A DNA stretch of 25,288 nucleotides from F1-60-MAGs149 sp037133755 (GTDB taxonomy: Bacteria > Actinomycetota > Thermoleophilia > Gaiellales > F1-60-MAGs149), in contig JBAXNN010000019.1 in assembly GCA_037133755.1 (NCBI GenBank), positions 1 through 25,288 of the forward strand. The letters are read 5' to 3'. Below are positions 8,425 to 14,954 of the stretch, in pieces. Made by a program: the position numbers and the translations under genes. Numbering within the stretch: the first letter of the stretch is position 1; the number at the start of each line of letters is the position of its first letter. Below the pieces are notes generated by a model. It had not been told where the DNA came from. It ran no database searches and was given only the letters and a program-made list of their open reading frames with translations.

Positions 8425-9650
8425 GCGTCCTCCATAGGATCACGCTCGGCATCAGCGGTGCCGAGCGGGCGATAGTCGGCCACGTCGAGCAGGAGCGACG
8501 TGGGGCCTTGGAACACCGGCACAGCGGTCCAGCCGCTGGCCACTCGCGGTCGCTGGCGCCACTCCGGCCAGGCCACGTCGATCTGACGGATGATCTCGAT
8601 CACGAGCAGCTGTGCGTACGCGCGACCGATGCACTGGTGCGGACCGGCACCGAAGGCGATCGCCCGATTGCCGCGGTCGCCAGCGCGCTTCCAGACCACG
8701 GCGTCGGGACGCTCGAAGGCGGTGGGATCGCGCAGCGCGGCGCCGAGCAGGATGATCACCGGCGCACCGGCACCGATCGCGACCGCTCCGCACTGCACGT
8801 CGGTGCGCGCAGTGCGCGCGAGCATGTGGATCGGCGGTGCGAGCCGAGCGGCTTCGTCGACCACGTCGTCAGGAGACGCCGCAGCCGCGTCGTCGCCGCT
8901 CCAGAGGTCGAGCGCCGTCGCCACGAGGCTGACAATGGTCTCCTGCCCGCCGACCAGCAGCAGGAGGATCGTCGCGACGGCATCGCGGTCATCCGGGACG
9001 GCCGCGAGGAGGCGGCCGAGCAAGTCGCCGCGCCGCGCACCGCGCTCAGCGGCGACGAAGGCCAGCAGACTGTCGTGCACCACGCGAATCTCGGAAACCC
9101 GATCGGGCGAGACCTCGGCCCAGGGCAGCAGCTCGAGCGTCACGGCTCGTCCCGCGGCGGCGAGAGCGGCCGCGTCGGCGGCGCCTTCGAGCCCGAGTGC
9201 CGCGAGCAGGAATGCGGGCAGAGCCGGTGCCGCGATGTCGGCGATGATGTCAATCGGTCCGCCTTTGGCGCGTGCCTGCGCGAGCGACGCTGCGACGATC
9301 TCGTGCGCGATGCCGTCTGACTCCCCTGCCGCGCGCGGCGCGAAGGCAGACCGAAGCGCACGGACGGCTACATCCCGATCTGCGCCGTCTGTCATCGACG
9401 GCATGCGGGTGATGACGTCGGCGAGCCACGGGTCGCTGCTGCGAGCGGGCATGCCGGGTGGGCTGACGGTCAGGGCCGACGAGCGCAGCGCGTCGCGTAC
9501 CGCGTCGTAGCCCCACAGTTGCGCACCCCACCCCTGCTGCACCCCGTCGCCGCGGCGATGCAGGTCCGCGTAGAAGTCGGCGGGGTCGGCCAGCACGCGC
9601 TGCGGGTCGGCGAAGACGCGGGCCACCGGGTCGAGCATCGCGGTCGTCAT
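8421..9650 (-). CDS. Cytochrome P450
   Basis: This 409-aa protein is of bacterial class I P450 length. The haem-binding loop is FGAGPHQCIG with the axial ligand Cys340. The ExxR motif is EAAR at 266-269. The I-helix oxygen-activation region reads LLLVGGQETI, a variant of AGxET(T/S). The ATG start at 9650 shares its A with the SagB stop (TGATG), so the two are coupled, and the end overlaps the exporter adaptor. No ferredoxin or reductase gene lies in the window, so electrons must come from elsewhere. By position it is a tailoring oxidase of the RiPP: hydroxylation, oxidative crosslinking or further oxidation of the modified core are all possible. The substrate cannot be read from the sequence. 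Confidence 0.92.
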   Translation of the reverse strand: MTTAMLDPVARVFADPQRVLADPADFYADLHRRGDGVQQGWGAQLWGYDAVRDALRSSALTVSPPGMPARSSDPWLADVITRMPSMTDGADRDVAVRALRSAFAPRAAGESDGIAHEIVAASLAQARAKGGPIDIIADIAAPALPAFLLAALGLEGAADAAALAAAGRAVTLELLPWAEVSPDRVSEIRVVHDSLLAFVAAERGARRGDLLGRLLAAVPDDRDAVATILLLLVGGQETIVSLVATALDLWSGDDAAAASPDDVVDEAARLAPPIHMLARTARTDVQCGAVAIGAGAPVIILLGAALRDPTAFERPDAVVWKRAGDRGNRAIAFGAGPHQCIGRAYAQLLVIEIIRQIDVAWPEWRQRPRVASGWTAVPVFQGPTSLLLDVADYRPLGTADAERDPMEDA

Positions 9651-11023
9651 CAGGCCATCCCCACGATCATCACCTCGGCGATGCTCGCGTAGTCGCCCTC
9701 GGGGCGCGCCACGATGCGCTCGAACAGGGCGGTGTCGCCGTTGCCGAGGCCGCAGATGCCGATGCCGAGGGCGCCGCCGACGAGGTAGGCGTGGTGGTAG
9801 AGGACGCCGGCGTCCATCAGTGCGAGGCGGTACGCCATGCCCTCGTACTTCCACGAGTTGCGGCCGATCCGCAGGCCGTAGGTGATCAGCACCTGGGGTG
9901 TTCCCACGCCGCCGGTCGACACCTCCGCATCGGCGAAGAGCTGCGCGCGGGCGTCGGGATCCGCGGAGACGAGGATCAGCGCGTGGTCTGCCGCGTCGTA
10001 GAACCAGAGGCCGTCGTCGAGACCGTCGACGTCCCGTACCGTGAGGAAGAGATCGATCTCGTACGTGGCGCCGCCGCCCGGATAGGTGCGCCGCGACTGG
10101 GGGTACTCGACGCCGCGCGCCTCGTCCATCGGCACGTCGCGGACGATGCGGTGCCACCAGAGGAACCGCCCGAGGACATCGAGGCCGATCGGCGCGGACG
10201 GCGCGCGGACGGAAGTCCGCTCGCGCAGAACCCGCCAGAGCGACGGGCCGTCATCGCCGTCCTCCATCGGCGCGAGCGGGACGACCGTTCCCCGGTTCCA
10301 CGTCGCCATGGTCGGCAGCGGTGGTCGCTCGGGCCGATGCGGGAACGTCGCACCGTTGAGGTGGCGGTGGCCGCCGCGGCGCGTGCGCGCGTGGAACGCG
10401 AGATCGTGGGACTCCCAAAGCGCCAGCGAGCCCCCGTCCTCGACGTCGTCCGCCGCGCCGAGCAGCAGTCCGATGTCGACGAGAAGTCCGAGCGCGACGC
10501 GCACAGCCGGATCCGGGATCGCCGTGGCCGCGAGACTCCCGCCGGCCAGCAGGGGCAGCAGTGCGCTCACGCTCGGGCCGAGCACCGCCACGAACGCCGA
10601 GCGCGGGCTCTCGAGAATGAGCGCGCCCTGATCGGCGCGGCAGACGGCGAACCGCGAGAGCCGCATCGCCTCCGGCAGCTGGACCGCCTGCGGCGCCGCC
10701 GTCGACGCGCGCGCGGCGCGCAGCACGAGGACGTCGTCGTGACCATCCGACACGCAGGGCGCGACGCGACCGACGGACGTCAGCAGCGCGAACGCGTCGA
10801 GCCAGCGCGCCAGCAGCGCGGGCCCACCGGCGGCGAGCGCGAGATCCTCGAGCTCATCCTCCGCTGCACCCGCATTGAGGCGATCGACCAGCTGCTCGGC
10901 GAGGCCCAGCGGCAGTCCCGCGAGCAGCGTCGCGCCGGCATCGTCGACGACGATCGCATCGGCGTCGACGCCCAGCGGCGGCCATGCGCGCCAGCCGTGA
11001 TGTGGTGCGACGACGACGTTCAC
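9650..11023 (-). CDS. SagB-type FMN-dependent azoline dehydrogenase
   Basis: This 457-aa protein has an N-terminal region of about 230 residues resembling the leader/substrate-interacting part of long SagB proteins, then a nitroreductase-like domain (about 240-457). Visible features are the FMN-contacting RTSVRAPS near residue 265, the TYPGGGATYEI strand, the SagB-family NSWKYEGMAYRLALMDAG stretch and the glycine-rich GALGIGICGLGNGD. Enzymes of this family oxidise thiazolines/oxazolines made by YcaO cyclodehydratases to thiazoles/oxazoles. The GTG start lies 6 bp after the cyclodehydratase stop and the stop is fused to the P450 start. Its presence implies that at least some heterocycles end up aromatic. 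Confidence 0.88.
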   Translation of the reverse strand: MNVVVAPHHGWRAWPPLGVDADAIVVDDAGATLLAGLPLGLAEQLVDRLNAGAAEDELEDLALAAGGPALLARWLDAFALLTSVGRVAPCVSDGHDDVLVLRAARASTAAPQAVQLPEAMRLSRFAVCRADQGALILESPRSAFVAVLGPSVSALLPLLAGGSLAATAIPDPAVRVALGLLVDIGLLLGAADDVEDGGSLALWESHDLAFHARTRRGGHRHLNGATFPHRPERPPLPTMATWNRGTVVPLAPMEDGDDGPSLWRVLRERTSVRAPSAPIGLDVLGRFLWWHRIVRDVPMDEARGVEYPQSRRTYPGGGATYEIDLFLTVRDVDGLDDGLWFYDAADHALILVSADPDARAQLFADAEVSTGGVGTPQVLITYGLRIGRNSWKYEGMAYRLALMDAGVLYHHAYLVGGALGIGICGLGNGDTALFERIVARPEGDYASIAEVMIVGMA

Positions 11024-11029
11024 GGCGAC

Positions 11030-13387
11030 TCAGAGGAACATCAGGGTCGGATTGAGCTCGTCCTCGGCCGTCGGACGATCGAGCCAGCCGAGCCGCACGG
11101 GCACCTCGTACAGGCGCCCCGGCGCGTACCGCGCCCAGAAGTGCCGGAGCCCCGGGGCGATCACCTTGACGGTCGGGAAGCCGACGTCGGGGCGCGTCTG
11201 ATCGAGCACGAGGACCTCGTGGCCGGCGGCCTCGAGGCGGCCCTGCACAGCGCGCACCGCGGCGCCAATGTCGCCGACGGGACCGATGCAGTCGGCGTAC
11301 GCGACGCGCGGTGCCGCGGGATCGGGGACCAGATGCGGATCGCTCTCGCGCGTCGCCGTGCTCCACCACTGCTGCGACTCGCGATCGTCGTAGTCGTACT
11401 GCCCGGAACCGTCGGGCAGGTGGTTCGCGACCGCAGGATAGAACTGCGTCACCTCGGCAACCGCGCGCAGCGCCGCAATGCGCGGATCGAGGTGCGCCCC
11501 GAAGCCCATCAGGATGTCCTCCGTCACACCGGTGCGACGCGCAGAGATCGCGCCGTAGGCAGGGATGCCGAGATCGCTGGTCAGATCGAGGAAGGCGACC
11601 GGGCGGTCGAGCCCCTCGTAGACGGCGCAGATGCGCTCGAGGTTCTCGTCGCCGAACTCCTCGACCGGCACGGGCGGGCGCTTGACGCGGTTGTACCACC
11701 ACAGCGCCACGCTGTCGCGCTCGACGATCTCAAGCAGGCCCTGAAGGATCGCCTCCTCGCGCGTGTTGCCGGCGGCGGCGCCGTTCGAGCACGCGACGAA
11801 CAGCATGCGATTCTCGTGCCGCGGCGCGGCGTAGTACAGCTGCCCCGTCGGGATCCAGCGCACCTCGCGGTTGGTGAGGGACCACACGGGCGACCAGTCG
11901 ACGGTCAGATCGGTGGGGAACCGCTCTGGCACGAGCACGAACCGATGGTCGAGCTCGTTCCACCAGTCCCGGTTGTCGAGCTGCGCATCCGACCACAGCA
12001 TGATGTCGTTGGGGTGGATGGCGCCCGGTCCCATCTCGTCGAACGTCCCAGGCCGCCGTCGCTCCTCGCCCGTGTACAGCCCCTGGAACCGCTCCATCGC
12101 CTCACCGAGCGCGCTGACGCGGGCCTGGGCGTCGGTCATGCCCTTGCCCGAGCTCTTGTTGCGCAGACCGGCGCGGAACTGGCGGAGGTCGTGGCCGCGC
12201 ATCGCGAAGTTGTGCCCGGATGCGTAGACGTGCATCGCCGGGTTGTCGACGTCGTCGATGCGCGTGAGCGCGCTGACGGCGCCCGTGATCGGGCTGATCT
12301 GGTGCTTGAACCGCTCGTACGTCGCCTCGGGCGTCACCGACCGCGTGCCGCTGTCGTTGTCGAGGAGGCGCGGTGAGGACGCGATCTCGACCGGCGGGTG
12401 CGGGGCGTCGCGCGGCTCCGGGGTGCCGCAGATGGCGCACTGCGGCCGGCGGATCACGTGATGGACGCCGCGCTCGCCCGTGTCGGCGGCGAGCGTCAGG
12501 ATGGTCGCGTCGGCCTGTGCCTCCGCATCGCGGTCGGCGATCAGCTCGTTGAGGATCGCGGTGCCGATCAGCCCGGCGCTGAAGGAGCGGGTGACGCCGC
12601 CGGCCGGCGTCGCCGGGCGCAGGGGATCGATGCCGGTCCGGATCTGCAGGTAGCGCTCGATCTCGCGGTTGCCGACCAGCCGGAATTCGAGGCAGTGCCA
12701 GCACGCCGTGACTCCCGGCACGAAAACGGGACCGACCCATGTGGTGGTCAGCCCCGGACGGGCGAGCAGCCAGCGCCCATCGACGGCGCGACGGCGGCGG
12801 CCGATCTCGCCGAGCGCGGGATTGGCGTAGTCGTCGACGATGGCGACCAGGAGGTCGCACTCCGGGTCGCCGGCGGCCGCCAGCGCCTCCGCATCGTCGA
12901 GCACAAGCGAACTGCCGAGCCCGGACTCCTGCAGCGCCTGCTGGATCGCCTCGGCGTCCGCCTGGGCACCGGTGCCGCCAATGGCGACGAGCACGACGCG
13001 GCGGGCGAGGCGCTCAGGCACCTCGGTGGCGGCGATGCCCCACTCCGCACCAACGCCGATCGTGCCGGCAGGAACCCGCTCCGCCACGTCCGCACGCTGG
13101 AGGTACCCCTTCGCCTCGAGCTCGTCGAGGTGGAAGTACAGCGAGGCGACGTCGAGGTCGGGCCGCTGCTCCATCAGGAGCGCGGCAACCTCGTCCTGGG
13201 ATCGCTGACCGTCAATGCATTCGAAGATCGCGCGGACGGCGTCCTGTTCGAGGACGATCGTTTCCAGCTCGCTCAGCAGGTAAACAGCCTCGTCCGGCAC
13301 GGTGCGGACGACCCACCGCGGCGAGACGGACAGCGCATCCGGCGCCGTCGGCGCGCGGTCGGCGTGCTCGGGTTCCCGGGCGATCAC
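11030..13387 (-). CDS. Fused ocin-ThiF/YcaO cyclodehydratase (TOMM leader-binding C + D protein)
   Basis: This 785-aa fusion has an N-terminal E1-like/ocin-ThiF domain. It starts with a winged-helix-like leader-binding segment (about 20-100) and carries zinc ligands Cys229/Cys232 (CWHC) and Cys317/Cys320 (CAIC). The C-terminal YcaO domain (about 390-785) has the ATP-site segment SSGKGMTDAQARVSALGEAM-ER and EEAILQGLLEIVERD. Such enzymes use ATP to convert Cys/Ser/Thr of a leader-bound precursor to azolines. The C-terminus ends ELNPTLMFL and lacks the PxPxP tail of several studied YcaO cyclodehydratases. The GTG start overlaps the stop of the core-less NHLP gene (GTGA), pointing to coupled production. 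The likely substrates are the two Ser/Cys-rich precursors. Confidence 0.92.
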   Translation of the reverse strand: MIAREPEHADRAPTAPDALSVSPRWVVRTVPDEAVYLLSELETIVLEQDAVRAIFECIDGQRSQDEVAALLMEQRPDLDVASLYFHLDELEAKGYLQRADVAERVPAGTIGVGAEWGIAATEVPERLARRVVLVAIGGTGAQADAEAIQQALQESGLGSSLVLDDAEALAAAGDPECDLLVAIVDDYANPALGEIGRRRRAVDGRWLLARPGLTTTWVGPVFVPGVTACWHCLEFRLVGNREIERYLQIRTGIDPLRPATPAGGVTRSFSAGLIGTAILNELIADRDAEAQADATILTLAADTGERGVHHVIRRPQCAICGTPEPRDAPHPPVEIASSPRLLDNDSGTRSVTPEATYERFKHQISPITGAVSALTRIDDVDNPAMHVYASGHNFAMRGHDLRQFRAGLRNKSSGKGMTDAQARVSALGEAMERFQGLYTGEERRRPGTFDEMGPGAIHPNDIMLWSDAQLDNRDWWNELDHRFVLVPERFPTDLTVDWSPVWSLTNREVRWIPTGQLYYAAPRHENRMLFVACSNGAAAGNTREEAILQGLLEIVERDSVALWWYNRVKRPPVPVEEFGDENLERICAVYEGLDRPVAFLDLTSDLGIPAYGAISARRTGVTEDILMGFGAHLDPRIAALRAVAEVTQFYPAVANHLPDGSGQYDYDDRESQQWWSTATRESDPHLVPDPAAPRVAYADCIGPVGDIGAAVRAVQGRLEAAGHEVLVLDQTRPDVGFPTVKVIAPGLRHFWARYAPGRLYEVPVRLGWLDRPTAEDELNPTLMFL

Positions 13388-13686
13388 GCGGCTCCGTCGC
13401 CGAGCAGACGCGCCAGCGCCTCTTCGGCGATCGCGCGGGCTGCGGCCTCCTGGTCGCCGCGGGGCGGCGCGGCGATCGGCAGCACAACGGTGCCCTCCGG
13501 CACGACGCGGATGTCCACGTCCGCGGGCACGTCAACCCCGAGCTCGGCGAGTGCCCCCGACGGGTCCGCCTCGAGCTGGTCCCGGAACGCCGGGTCGCGC
13601 CACGAACGCGCGATGGCCTTCGCCAAGCCGAGCTGCAGCGCGCGGTCAGCTGCGCTCTGGTCGTTCGATCCGGCAGAAGCTGTCAT
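13384..13686 (-). CDS. NHLP leader-like protein without a core peptide
   Basis: This 100-aa protein has the nitrile-hydratase-alpha-like leader fold signature: an alpha-helical start, SWRDPAFRDQLEADPSGALAELGVDVPADVDIRVVPEGTVVLPI. This lines up with AWNDPAFKAQLVADPTGTLRAAGVDIPADMEIKLVE of the two precursors. It has no Gly-Gly site, no cysteine and no Ser-rich tail, and ends in an alanine-rich helix (…EEALARLLGDGAA). It is therefore unlikely to be a substrate for azole formation. It sits between the precursors and the cyclodehydratase, overlapping the latter by 4 nt. Options are a leader mimic that helps the cyclodehydratase or exporter, a regulator by competition, or a decayed precursor. No strong Shine-Dalgarno sequence is seen at ATG 13686. 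Confidence 0.8.
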   Translation of the reverse strand: MTASAGSNDQSAADRALQLGLAKAIARSWRDPAFRDQLEADPSGALAELGVDVPADVDIRVVPEGTVVLPIAAPPRGDQEAAARAIAEEALARLLGDGAA

Positions 13687-13720
13687 GGCGCAATGGATCC
13701 CATCGTCGTGGCTTGAAGGC

Positions 13721-13735
13721 CCGTGCCGATCGTCG
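13721..13735. repeat. 15-bp direct repeat, copy 1
   Basis: CCGTGCCGATCGTCG occurs here and again at 13788-13802. The two copies bracket the 30-bp palindrome. Origin and role are unknown. Confidence 0.55.
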
Positions 13736-13759
13736 GCGCGGGCGCGCGGACCGGTCGGG

Positions 13760-13789
13760 GGAGGGGCGCCCGCATGCGGGCGCCCCTCC
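13760..13789 (-). terminator. Perfect 30-bp palindrome between precursor and enzyme genes (attenuator/processing hairpin)
   Basis: GGAGGGGCGCCCGCA is followed directly by its exact reverse complement, giving a 15-bp inverted repeat with no spacer. There is no T-run on either side, so it is probably a partial terminator or RNA-stabilising 3' hairpin for the precursor mRNA. It sits 38 nt after the stop of the second precursor gene and would make precursor RNA exceed enzyme RNA. That function is inferred from position. Confidence 0.6.
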
Positions 13790-13802
13790 GTGCCGATCGT
13801 CG
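13788..13802. repeat. 15-bp direct repeat, copy 2
   Basis: This is the second exact copy of CCGTGCCGATCGTCG. It overlaps the palindrome edge by 2 bp. Confidence 0.55.
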
Positions 13803-13826
13803 CGTGAGTGTACTACTCGGCCGTGA

Positions 13827-14219
13827 TCAGCAGGCCGAGCCGGCCGAGCCGGACGAGCTGGCCGTGCAGGACGGGCACGACGCCGAGCTCGAGGAGCCGG
13901 CCGAGCTGCTGCACGAGCTGCCGCCGTTGATCGCGGCGAGGAGCGCGTCGTCGTCGAGATGCTCGGTCGGAGCAGCCGGCAGCGGCAGCGTGACGACCGT
14001 GTGGCCCTCCTTCTCACCGGCGGCATGCTCGACCAGCTTGATCTCCATGTCGGCCGGGATGTCGACGCCGGCGGCACGCAGCGTGCCGGTCGGATCGGCG
14101 ACGAGCTGCGCCTTGAACGCGGGATCGTTCCAGGCCTTCTGTACGACCTCGCTGTACGTCGCGAGGAACGCCGAGGCCTTCGCCTCGTCGATCTGGGGGA
14201 GGTTGGTCGAAATCGCCAT
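13827..14219 (-). CDS. NHLP-family (proteusin-type) RiPP precursor peptide, copy 2
   Basis: The 130-aa precursor has a leader of about 100 residues that resembles the nitrile hydratase alpha subunit (AWNDPAFKAQLVADPTGTLR, AAGVDIPADMEIKLVEHA). It ends in LLAAINGG, a double-glycine site with Leu at -7 and Ile at -4 as C39 peptidases favour. The core is 30 residues with 16 Ser, 4 Cys, 1 Thr plus Gly/Ala and a CPSC element: SSCSSSAGSSSSASC then PSCTASSSGSAGSAC. The composition suits azole formation and dehydration. The ATG at 14219 has an AAGGAG ribosome site at 14226-14231. The longer upstream open frame runs through the other precursor gene out of its reading frame and is rejected. Confidence 0.93.
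   Translation of the reverse strand: MAISTNLPQIDEAKASAFLATYSEVVQKAWNDPAFKAQLVADPTGTLRAAGVDIPADMEIKLVEHAAGEKEGHTVVTLPLPAAPTEHLDDDALLAAINGGSSCSSSAGSSSSASCPSCTASSSGSAGSAC
13910..14141. repeat. Tandem duplication, copy A (232 bp identical)
   Basis: This block is base-for-base identical to 14394-14625 (offset 484 bp), including synonymous positions. Similarity continues to both gene ends with a few changes. It points to recent duplication or ongoing gene conversion of the leader part, while the core parts have diverged. Confidence 0.85.
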
Positions 14220-14225
14220 GCGATT

Positions 14226-14231
14226 CTCCTT
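14226..14231 (-). promoter_or_regulatory. Ribosome binding site of precursor copy 2
   Basis: AAGGAG on the minus strand, 6 nt before ATG 14219. It fixes the start and is among the strongest sites in the window, as expected for an abundant precursor. Confidence 0.8.
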
Positions 14232-14310
14232 CGGTGCTACGGGTTGATGGGTTCCCGCCCGGAAGTCCGGACGAGGTGCGCGGCTGGCTGCCGCAGAGTG
14301 CGGAACTGCC

Positions 14311-14703
14311 TCAGCAGGCCGAGCCGGCGCAGCCGGACGAGCTGGCCGAGCAGGACGGGCACGACGCCGAGCTGGCCGAACCAGCCGAGCCGTTGCACGA
14401 GCTGCCGCCGTTGATCGCGGCGAGGAGCGCGTCGTCGTCGAGATGCTCGGTCGGAGCAGCCGGCAGCGGCAGCGTGACGACCGTGTGGCCCTCCTTCTCA
14501 CCGGCGGCATGCTCGACCAGCTTGATCTCCATGTCGGCCGGGATGTCGACGCCGGCGGCACGCAGCGTGCCGGTCGGATCGGCGACGAGCTGCGCCTTGA
14601 ACGCGGGATCGTTCCAGGCCTTCTGCACGACCTCGCTGTACGTCGCGAGGAACGCCGAGGCCTTCGCCTCATCGATCTGCGGGAGGTTAACCTCAATCGC
14701 CAT
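14311..14703 (-). CDS. NHLP-family (proteusin-type) RiPP precursor peptide, copy 1
   Basis: This 130-aa precursor has the same length as the copy downstream. The leader differs only near the start (MAIEVNLPQ against MAISTNLPQ), and the DNA is identical over 232 bp (14394-14625 against 13910-14141). The core after LLAAINGG is SSCNGSAGSASSASC then PSCSASSSGCAGSAC, with 13 Ser and 5 Cys. Compared with copy 2 it has Asn-Gly for Ser-Ser near the start, Ala for Ser, Ser for Thr, and Cys for Ser at core position 25. It is the first gene of the operon. ATG 14703 has AAGGAG at 14710-14715. The two genes should yield two related products handled by one set of enzymes. Confidence 0.93.
   Translation of the reverse strand: MAIEVNLPQIDEAKASAFLATYSEVVQKAWNDPAFKAQLVADPTGTLRAAGVDIPADMEIKLVEHAAGEKEGHTVVTLPLPAAPTEHLDDDALLAAINGGSSCNGSAGSASSASCPSCSASSSGCAGSAC
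14394..14625. repeat. Tandem duplication, copy B (232 bp identical)
   Basis: Partner of 13910-14141; see that entry. Confidence 0.85.
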
Positions 14704-14709
14704 GCGAAT

Positions 14710-14715
14710 CTCCTT
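14710..14715 (-). promoter_or_regulatory. Ribosome binding site of precursor copy 1
   Basis: AAGGAG on the minus strand, 6 nt before ATG 14703. It is the same arrangement as at copy 2. Confidence 0.8.
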
Positions 14716-14760
14716 CTCGTGGGTGGGACTTCGGGACAGTGCGCCCGAACTCGTGGAGCC

Positions 14761-14771
14761 GACGTTACGTC
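14761..14771. promoter_or_regulatory. Inverted repeat GACGT-T-ACGTC in precursor upstream region
   Basis: This is a perfect 5+5 inverted repeat with a 1-nt spacer, about 58 bp upstream of the first precursor ATG. It could be an operator. No cluster-specific regulator gene is seen nearby. Confidence 0.3.
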
Positions 14772-14774
14772 CGC

Positions 14775-14789
14775 TGCGGCATCTCCGCA
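14775..14789 (-). other. Short hairpin in the precursor 5' region
   Basis: TGCGG and CCGCA arms are separated by 5 nt, about 72-86 nt upstream of the first precursor start. If transcribed it would form a small stem in the 5' UTR. Its role is unknown. Confidence 0.25.
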
Positions 14790-14860
14790 AGTACGGGAAA
14801 CACGACATTCACCACCCCCCGATCGCGTGCGCTGACCGAACCCGAGCCCCACTGCGCCCT

Positions 14861-14886
14861 GCGCGTCAAATCGGCGCGTCAGACCG
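14861..14886. promoter_or_regulatory. Tandem 13-bp direct repeats upstream of the RiPP operon
   Basis: GCGCGTCAAATCG is followed at once by GCGCGTCAGACCG (11 of 13 identical). On the minus strand each contains (T/C)TGACGCGC, and the first gives a -35-like TTGACG at 14864-14869. No matching -10 is clear. This is a candidate activator site for the precursor operon. The 14704-14954 stretch otherwise holds no gene. Confidence 0.35.
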
Positions 14887-14914
14887 ACTGCGTGTTCTCC
14901 ACCTCTGTTCCACG

Positions 14915-14934
14915 CACCCACATCTTCATGGGTG
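14915..14934 (-). terminator. Candidate terminator hairpin after the MFS gene
   Basis: CACCCA and TGGGTG arms (extendable by two wobble pairs) start 21 nt after the MFS stop codon. There is no T-run after the stem, so termination is uncertain. It would separate the MFS transcript from the precursor operon. Confidence 0.4.
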
Positions 14935-14954
14935 AGAAAGCAGGACTGCGCGAT

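Noticed and set aside
5347..8475. Very long plus-strand open frame (over 1000 codons) opposite the exporter genes
   Set aside because: It is antisense to three well-supported exporter genes, has Arg/Asp/His-rich low-complexity translation typical of GC-rich shadow frames, and shows no motif.
9791..12376. Long plus-strand open frame opposite the SagB and YcaO genes
   Set aside because: Shadow frame: the opposite strand carries clear zinc, ATP and FMN motifs, while this translation is Arg/Glu/His repeats without a domain.
13741..13826. CRISPR or mobile-element end at the palindrome
   Set aside because: There is only one palindrome and two 15-bp repeats, no repeat-spacer series, and no transposase or integrase nearby.
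13384..14703. Genuine nitrile hydratase alpha subunit genes
   Set aside because: Only the leader-like segment is present. The metal-binding cysteine motif and the beta subunit are absent, and the GG site plus Ser/Cys cores mark RiPP precursors.
818..14703. Thiopeptide cluster
   Set aside because: No LanB-type split dehydratase and no [4+2] pyridine synthase are seen. The dehydratase is LanM type and the leaders are NHLP type.
14220..14921. Long fusion-like extension of precursor copy 2 through copy 1
   Set aside because: The added part reads copy 1 out of frame. A strong AAGGAG site precedes ATG 14219.
14704..14954. An additional small precursor gene in the upstream gap
   Set aside because: No open frame there has a leader-like sequence, a GG site or a ribosome binding site.
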